Below are positions 8,163 through 14,107 of a DNA stretch of 14,107 nt, in pieces. The DNA comes from Zopfochytrium polystomum (taxonomy: Eukaryota; Chytridiomycota; Chytridiomycetes; Chytridiales; Chytridiaceae): NCBI GenBank assembly GCA_025765615.1, contig JAIVFJ010000699.1:1-14107 (forward strand), written 5' to 3'. How positions within the stretch are numbered: position 1 is the stretch's first letter; each line of letters opens with the position of its first letter. The position numbers and the translations under genes were made by a program. Under the pieces are notes generated by a model. The model worked only from the letters and a program-made list of their open reading frames with translations, made no database searches and was not told where the DNA came from.

Positions 8163-9856
8163 GTTGGGCTGTTGTGAAGTGTGTGCCTATGAAGGCGTCG
8201 GAGTTGGCGACGAAGGTGTCCTAGGACTGCTGCGTTGCCGATAAAGGCAGTGGCGGGTAGAAGTGTTTGCGAGGTGAACGGAATGTCAATGGGTGGTGTG
8301 GTGGCGTTTAGATGGGAAGCGAGGTGCAAGGTTTATCTGAGATGGGGTGAGCGCGAACCCGAAAAAGGGGAGGATGAGAGGAAGTAATAGAGTAATTGTT
8401 AGCAAATAAGAGGGGGATAAGAGATGCGGTGAAGTGTTTAGGGGTGGAGGGGAGGGGAAAGAGATGAGTGAAGAGAGGAGTAGCCTGACAAAATGACACT
8501 TGGAGGCGTTGGGAAAGAATACAGGTGATGGAGCCAATCAAGGAAGGGTTGTTAAGACGGGCTGTAAATCAACAAACATATCGGAACAATATTCAGTGTA
8601 TAGGTCGGGAACATCGTATAGGAGGGTGATGATGTATAATGGAGGAGGGGAAGGAAGAACAAAGGCCAACCAGTTTTTTGAAGGCTCGACGGAGACGAGC
8701 AGTTTCATTCAGAAGGAAAGTGCGAGGGAGGATAGCAGTTTTCCAAAGAAAGTGGATGCGAGGAAGTAAGATGTTACGAAGAATGTATGAAGCAAGTTTG
8801 TCCCCCATCACCTTCCCCTGGATGGTGGTGAGGACATCAGAAATGGCAGCAGAGATCTGTTGTCGAGCAGAACTCGAACGACCATCAGCAGAGAAGAAAT
8901 TCCCGAGGTGGCGGAAGGAAACAGAGTTGGGCTGGATGGGGATTGGGGTCTGACCCCACATAATCTGTCGAGGGCTGTTGGGAGGAAGGTTGGCGGCAGA
9001 AATGAAGATTTGCGGGTGTTCGACTCGATGCTGTTGTGGGACTGGTATTCGTGGAGGATGTCAGCCTGGTGTTGTAGATCAAGGTAAGAGCAAGAGAGGG
9101 TGTTGGTGTCGTCGACCAGGGCAAAGCCAGAAACTGAGACTGGTTGAGTGGGTGAGAGGAGGGGGGCAGGCATGGATGGGGGGGAATTAACAGAAAAAGT
9201 GATGCCGTGGGTGTGCTTGTCCAGCGCGCAAAGAACAGGGTCCCAAAAGATACGCCAGTCAAGAGGTCCTTCTAGCGAGCCTTGTTGTATCATAGTGCCA
9301 ATAGGGAAGGTGGGGGAGGGACCGAAGGCCGTGATGACAAAGGAGCGGAAACGAGCTTGGGTGTTGACACGCATCCGGACGTAAGATTCGGGCAGTCGTA
9401 TACGATACCAGGCTGAGAGCAGGCCGGCAACAGGGGCACTGTCGAAGGCTTTCTTGATATCGTTGAGGAGGAGGAAAAGCGGGGAAGAGTTTTCATGGCA
9501 GAAATCAAGGGCAGAGCGGACCAAGTGGAGAGGAGGATCGGGTGATGAGCCAGGAAGGGCGGAAAAGTTACGGCCGCGAAGGATCTCAGGGGAAGCGGTG
9601 AGGATATGTGAAAGGCGACGAAGGCGGATGCCTTGAACTACTTTTGCTGCGAGTTCACAGAGGCTTATGGGCCGGAGGTTCGTGACATCGCCCCCCCATG
9701 CATCTTTCTTTGGTATGGGGAAGATGGCAGTGAGGGTCCAAGAGGAGGGAACGTCAAGGACGAGAAAGGTTCGTTGGACGAGGGAGAGGAAGAGGGAGAT
9801 TGCATCAGGGCCTGATGAGAGAAGGAGTTCTCGAGAGAGTTGGGAGGGGGCCAGGG
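8163..9856 (-). pseudogene. LINE ORF2 fragment: reverse transcriptase, diverged subfamily
   Basis: The cleanest RT piece runs from 9524 to 8808 in one frame. It contains NDIKKAFDS (motif A, catalytic Asp), MIQQGSLEGPLDW with WDPVL (motif B variant) and GFALVDDT (motif C, Asp pair), followed by a thumb region (GDKLASYILRN, FLWKTAILPRT) in another frame near 8700-8800. Sequence left of 8350 continues in short frames with no motif I recognise. Upstream of 9524 a shifted frame holds the RT motif 2 region. This half matches copy 1 at roughly 79% by hand count over 120 bases, so it comes from a different subfamily. The RT cannot be active because its N-terminal part is missing. Confidence 0.82.
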
Positions 9857-10104
9857 CGATGTTGAAGCGTCAGTGAAAATACCCATGTAGTTATTTGAGG
9901 AGTGTTGGCGGATTGCGTGTGTGGCGTTAACAGCAGAACAGCCAGTCTCTTGAAGTGCGAGGATGATTGTGCCACTTGATGTCATCCATTCCAGTATTGA
10001 AATACATTTGGAGGCAAGGTTTCGGCCCACATTCCAGGTAGCAAAACAAGGGGGTGGGGGGGGGGCGGAGGCATTTCGGGGGTGGGGGAGGGGGAAGGGG
10101 GCAT
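9857..10104 (-). pseudogene. LINE ORF2 start fragment: truncated endonuclease
   Basis: This encodes TWNVGRN and LALQET of the APE endonuclease and stops matching after GIFTDAST, where RT-half sequence begins in a foreign frame. The ORF2 ATG lies at 10104. The G-run in the Pro-rich leader is two bases longer than in copy 1 (10 against 8), which puts this ATG out of frame with the endonuclease. The endonuclease frame stays open upstream through the A36 tract (as poly-Lys) without an ATG. Confidence 0.8.
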
Positions 10105-10120
10105 TGTTTATTGATGTGTC

Positions 10121-10121
<1 letters not shown>

Positions 10122-10157
<36 letters not shown>
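10122..10157 (-). repeat. Internal A36 tract before LINE ORF2 (copy 2)
   Basis: On the sense strand, 36 uninterrupted A between the ORF1 end and the ORF2 ATG, 17 nt upstream of that ATG. Flanks (ATAAAAGG on the plus strand; GACACATC...AACAATG sense) are the same as in copy 1. Confidence 0.95.
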
Positions 10158-10161
<4 letters not shown>

Positions 10162-10284
10162 AAGGATGAGGGGAAGGAAAGGAAGGGGGGTGATACACTA
10201 TACGCAATTCAACAGCGAGGGCCACCCTGAGAGTGGGAGGCGGCAGGAGCGGTGGTGCGGGCAACAGGCGGGGTGTGAGCCTTA

Positions 10285-11800
10285 TCAGAGTAAGCGGGAG
10301 AGGTGCGCATGGTGACGTCGTGGGTGGAAGCGCGGGGTTGGAGTAGCGTCGAGGGGAGGGACTGAGGGGGGAGGGGGATTGAAGCTGTGCTGTTGGAGGA
10401 AAAAGTCGACGGATTGCTGAGCAAAGGGGGCGATGACAGCAGACACGTCGTTGCGGAGACAGGCGTGGATTTCTGCAACTGCATTCTCAATCTGAGTCTG
10501 AACGGCGTTGGTGGTGGTATCTTCGCGGCGCTCAAGCATGGTGAGTCGAGTGCTGATGGCGCTGATGCTGTCCGAGTGGTGAGCGACATTGTGGCGGACA
10601 GCTTCTAAAGCAGCAGTGTGTTCCTGATGAGTCTTCTGAAGGTCTGCGAGGATTGCATCGGCGTTGGCCTTTTGCTCGGCACGGAGGGTGGAGAGGGCGG
10701 CATTCTGAGACTCAACAAATTGCGTATGCAGAGCGGCTTGTTGGGTGGAGAGGCTGCGCATGTCCTTCATAAATTGGGCAAGCTCAAGGGAGACCGCTTG
10801 ATTAGGGGGGGAGGGAGGGTCTGGGTGGCGTTGAGTGCTCGAGGAAGGAGGAGTTGGTGGGTTGGGTGGGGGGAGGGGTCGAGGGGCCTGGCGTCTTGCG
10901 AGCAGGCAGTCGTATGTGAAATGGTTGGTGAATCCGCAACGTTGGCAACAAGTGAAGGAGGTTTGGTCCTCGTTCCAATAGGGTTGAAGAGTGGTGGAGC
11001 GTCCATTGATAAGAATAGAGTTGTTAAGGGAGAGAAGATCACGGCGGGAGGGAAACACGAGGAAGGCTTTGTTGGAGCGTCCAGCAGAATTGGTAACAGG
11101 GTTAAAATAACCGGGGTTACGAACGAGGGAACAGCCAAGATCAGTAGCGAGGGGGCCCAGATCACAAGCGGATAGGTTACGGGGCAAGTTGAAAGAACAC
11201 CAGTGCGAAGATTTTCATCTTTAACTTGAGCATCACGCTCCGCAGGGGTTTTGCGGAGGCGGAAAGCAACGCCAGCACTGTTAACAAATGCAAAGGGAGG
11301 AAAGTGAGAAGGGGGGGGCAGTGAACAAATGAAAGCGAGTCGAGGCGAGGTTGCGATTGTGGGTGTAGGCGATGTCGACGACATCCCCGCAGTCGTGGAG
11401 GAGTTGGTGAAGGGTGTGGGTGATGGGTGCCTTATGGGAAGGGAACGTATCAGAGAGGACACCTGGAGCAAGGTGGGTAGCGAGAAGGATGTTGGTAAAG
11501 TTGCGATTCGCAAGGTACGTGGCTGTGTTGAAGAGTGGAGACCGTGCGGGATGAGATTGTAGAAAAGGGTGTGCATCGTAAAGAAGGTTCGGATTGCAAC
11601 GAGTCGTTCGTCAGACGGTTCGGAGACCAGATTGAGTGTGATGTACGGAGGATTCAGATTGGTGGTGACGGGGCCCCGCAGAAAGATCTCGTTTTTGTGC
11701 ACAGATCTGAGCAATCTCCTCGATGTGCGGTTGGAAATTGTTATCGTCAGGAGGAGGTACGCAGATCCGCAGGATGAAGTGCGTAGAGGTGGTCGTGATG
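10285..11800 (-). pseudogene. LINE ORF1: RNA-binding protein with CCHC knuckle and coiled coil
   Basis: ORF1 proteins coat the LINE RNA and assist reverse transcription. The best frame (11187-10285) has an RRM-like strand pattern ending in AFLVFPSRRDLL, then one zinc knuckle, CQRCGFTNHFTYDC (C-x2-C-x4-H-x4-C, about 10900-10945), a Pro-rich linker, and a coiled coil of about 110 residues (from LELAQFMKDM to LTMLERRED) that probably drives oligomerisation. The stop is at 10285-10287. Upstream the protein continues in other frames: RLRKTPAERDAQVKDEN (about 11215-11270), and FLRGPVTTNLNPPYITL with LVAIRTFF near 11590-11690. At least two or three frame changes make this copy nonfunctional as read. 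The true start codon was not determined; it lies near 11750-11830. Confidence 0.82.
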
Positions 11801-11830
11801 GAATGAACGATGGAGTCGGGGCATGCTGGG

Positions 11831-12030
11831 TTGTGAGGACGCGATCGGAGCTGTGGTGGCAGTGGCGCAGTCAGGTGGTCTGTGTGCCGATTGGCGGATT
11901 TTTTTTTCCTCTTTTAGCCTGTTTGATGAAAGACAACATCGACCGATCCGGGGACACCCGGCGGTTACGCCCTGTTTCACCCTACGACTATGAGAACAAA
12001 GAACAAAAGAAGAGGCAACACAAACAAGGA
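11831..12030. other. Spacer between LINE copy 2 and the GH5 gene
   Basis: No feature is assigned. A T-rich stretch with TTTTAG (about 11901-11919) looks like a splice acceptor on the plus strand, but what follows is not a recognisable exon. The 5' end of the LINE and the 3' flank of the GH5 gene must meet somewhere here. Confidence 0.4.
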
Positions 12031-12044
12031 CCCCCCCCCCCCCC
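12031..12044. repeat. C14 homopolymer
   Basis: Fourteen C in a row, 6 bp to the left of the GH5 stop codon (it lies just downstream of that gene). Such runs are prone to length change and sequencing error. Confidence 0.95.
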
Positions 12045-12049
12045 AACAG

Positions 12050-14107
12050 TCAAAACAACCTGACCGCCTCCGACATCTTCCCGTACCCCGCCACACTCCA
12101 CTCCCGTCACTCGATACCACGCCGCCCTTCACGCCCGCCCCGACCTCGTCCACAAACATTGCCTCCGCCGCCGCTGCGGTCCCCACCCGCCGCAACCGCC
12201 TCGCTTCCGTCCTCCGTCACCACCACAAACCCCCTCCGCCGCCCCGACCACCGACCGCTCGACCCGGTACCGCGCCGCGCCCACGGACCACCCTCCACCG
12301 CACCCCAACAACCGCCGTCCCGTTCGCGGCCGTCGTCGCGTTGCCCGTCCGCAGCACCACCGGCGGCGGCGCGCGGGGGACAACCGCCCAGCGACGCGTT
12401 GCTCACCCCCCGAGACCGCTGCCGCGGCCCCGCGCATCAACGCCATCACCGCCCCTTCATCTGCGCCAAACCCCGCCCCCCGCACCAACCCCGCACCCAT
12501 CCCCGCCCCGCCGCGATCATGGTACGCCTCATATCCACCACCCTCGTCATGCACGTAAAACCCGCCGTCCCTCGCGCGGAACCGCAGGCTCCACAGCATC
12601 GCGCCGACGCAGGAGGCGTTCGCGGTCGTCACGGCCGCGAGGAGGTCGCGGACGTTGGAGGTCGCGGTGAGGCCGAATTTCCGCCGACGAGGGAAGGGTT
12701 TGCGGTGCGGGGTTATTGTGGCGAGGTCTTTGGCGAGGCGGGGTTGGGTAAGGGGAGCGGGGCTTGGGGGAGTGGGGGTTGGGTGGGGGGTGGAGAGGAA
12801 GAGGGCGAGGAGGGAGAGGGAGGTGAGGGTGAAGAGGGTGGCGAGGGAGGAGGAGGAGGGGGCGAGGGGTGGGGGCGGTGGCGGGGATGGGGAGGGTTTG
12901 GGAGGTGGGGGGTTGTGGTGGTCGTGTCGGCCGTGGAAGGGGGATGATTGGGAGACGATTGTAGGAAGGAGTTGGTCGAGAGGCTGGTCTCCTGTGCGAG
13001 TTTCGTCGGCCTTAGAGGATTCACGAAGGTCCGTCAGAATAAACGTTTGCAGAGCCTTTTTCGGCAATACGGAGGGACCCCTCACCATTGCCTCGTCGTC
13101 CGCAAGTCGGTCCTGGCTCGTGTCTGCGTCTCTCGACCCGCGCCAAGCTTTGCCTCTTTGCTTTCGCGTCGTCGATTGGATGATCCACTGCGGCTTCATC
13201 CACAACACCAAAGCCAGCATCACGCCCGATCGCAGAAGCCACGGCCGTCACCACGACCGGCCACCCGACCGGGGCCCGCTCTTCATCCTCCGCCCGCCAG
13301 CCGGCGCCATAACAAAGTCGTAATAATGCCCGTGCGAACAAGTCCACATCCGGGTCATCCAACACCTCTTCCTGCCAACCCGTCCGCGCGCCGTCCGAGC
13401 CGTCCGCACGAGCTGGCTGGCTCCCCGGCGCGACACCGGCCGCGCCGATCGGCCACGGGCACGGTCCCTCAGCACATCCTTGACGGTCCTCGCGACGGCT
13501 AGCGTCTCCAATTCGCAGGCACACGCCCGCCGGCGAGCGTCTGCAGCTCGTTGCCAGTCTCCCAGGCCAGGATTGCGGGGTCCTCCAATCGCGTCGCGGC
13601 GGAGACCCCGCGTTGTTGGTGCGGTTTGACGACGGCATCACGAGGGGCGAAACAAGTTGGCCGTCACGGTCGGGTCGGTGAAAAAGTCCTGGTGCCGCGG
13701 GCGTTGCTTTTCCGAGCGGTTTTGGTGGAGGGAGGCGAACGCCTCGATGCCGCCCCACCACGCCCAGCGGTCGATAAAAGGTATGATAAGCGGACACTGT
13801 TGTTGTGTGGCGATAGCCACGGCGCTGTCGAGTGCCGCAAAGAGGTCGTCGTTCAAAGTAGAGTCTCGGGTTAGCCGTGTTAGGATCGGCGACCATTTCG
13901 TGCCATTGAATGCGGTGATGGTTTGCTGCGATGTGGTTAGGCGGGCTTCGAGAGGTTTGTGGTGGACTGGTAGTGAGGGTGTACGTGGCGGATGACGCTG
14001 CCGCGGAGGTACGCGATGGTGGCGACTGCATCTTGCTGCTCGAAAAGGGTGGGGCCGAGACGCTCGCCGGTGGTTGCGTTCGGTCTGTCCTCGAGGTAGA
14101 GAAGAGG
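12050..14107 (-). pseudogene. GH5-type (mannanase-like) glycoside hydrolase, multiply frameshifted, N-terminus outside window
   Basis: GH5 mannanases cleave beta-1,4-mannan using two Glu in a (beta/alpha)8 barrel. Read in order on the minus strand across shifting frames: FEQQDAVATIAYLRGSVIR (about 14040-13980), NDDLFAALDSAVAIA and PFIDRWAWWGG (13856-13740), FFTDPTV (13690), DPAILAWETGNEL (about 13590-13545, the Glu of NEL being the family's acid/base), DDPDVDLF then HGHYYDF (13350-13315), RKPF...KFGLT (12695-12665) where the nucleophile motif GEFG is expected, then GAMLWSLRFRARDGG (about 12605-12560), and GFGADEGAVMALMRG. A fibronectin-III-like tail (ARYRVERS; YGKMSEAVRLF) ends at TGA 12052-12050. 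Between HYYD and the nucleophile site lies an unusually long insert of about 210 codons with hydrophobic segments. At least eight frame changes are needed. It is either a decayed gene or homopolymer errors. Family assignment is firm; mannan as substrate is inferred. Confidence 0.8.

Larger units (their letters stand above)
8163..11830 (-). mobile_element. LINE copy 2, chimeric, with ORF1 and partial ORF2
   Basis: On the minus strand the order is ORF1, spacer with A36, the first part of the endonuclease, then directly the middle of the reverse transcriptase. Relative to copy 1 it lacks about 1.53 kb (1514-3047), i.e. the rest of the endonuclease and the first RT motif. The part right of 9857 is almost identical to copy 1 (1 difference in 120 at 9870-9989 against 3061-3180), while the part left of it is much more diverged (25 differences in 120 at 9241-9360 against 901-1020). 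Both outer boundaries are approximate: no poly-A tail or target-site duplication was found. Confidence 0.85.

Noticed and set aside
11915..12063. Plus-strand frame after a TTTTAG acceptor-like site (MKDNIDRSGDT...) as the missing zinc-finger exon
   Set aside because: No Cys or His pairs; it runs into the C14 tract and overlaps the GH5 end.
12129..13223. A 364-codon minus frame as an independent intact gene
   Set aside because: It strings together a GH5 C-terminal region with off-frame GC-rich sequence; the GH5 motifs continue outside it in other frames.

Overview
The window looks like fungal nuclear DNA, probably from an early-diverging (chytrid- or zygomycete-like) lineage. The evidence is a heat-shock-factor gene with introns of about 70-160 bp, a C2H2 transcription factor, a GH5-type glycoside hydrolase, GC-rich third codon positions and APE-type LINE retrotransposons. 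The exact lineage is inference. There are no bacterial operons, tRNAs, rRNAs or CRISPR arrays.

Layout, left to right. (1) 1-3547, minus strand: LINE copy 1. It carries a near-complete ORF2 (APE endonuclease, then reverse transcriptase) and a 34-base A-tract just before the ORF2 ATG; it is cut off by the left window edge. (2) 3545-4818, plus strand: the 3' part of a heat-shock-factor (HSF) gene. The LINE ends inside the DNA-binding domain of this gene, right after the recognition-helix side. (3) 4819-6341: noncoding DNA rich in microsatellites and purine/pyrimidine tracts, probably the leader and promoter of the next gene. (4) 6342-7307, plus: a Ser/Thr-rich transcription factor with one clear C2H2 finger at its end; a second finger is not visible. 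(5) 7308-about 8160: T-rich DNA without a clear gene. (6) About 8163-11830, minus: LINE copy 2, a chimera. Its RT half is about 79% identical to copy 1, but its 5' half is almost identical to copy 1; the change is abrupt at 9856/9857. It carries the only ORF1 (RRM-like region, CCHC knuckle, coiled coil) in the window. (7) 12050-14107, minus: a GH5 mannanase-like gene broken by many single-base frameshifts, with its N-terminus beyond the right edge.

Two transcription-factor genes thus sit between two same-orientation LINE copies that share an almost identical segment of about 500 bp. One of these genes is disrupted and the downstream hydrolase is decayed. The most novel-looking points are the template-switch-like chimera, the conserved A34/A36 tract directly upstream of ORF2 (possibly a translation-entry or slippage element), and the LINE break inside HSF. 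A general caution: many frame breaks lie in homopolymers, so uncorrected read or assembly errors could mimic pseudogenes here.
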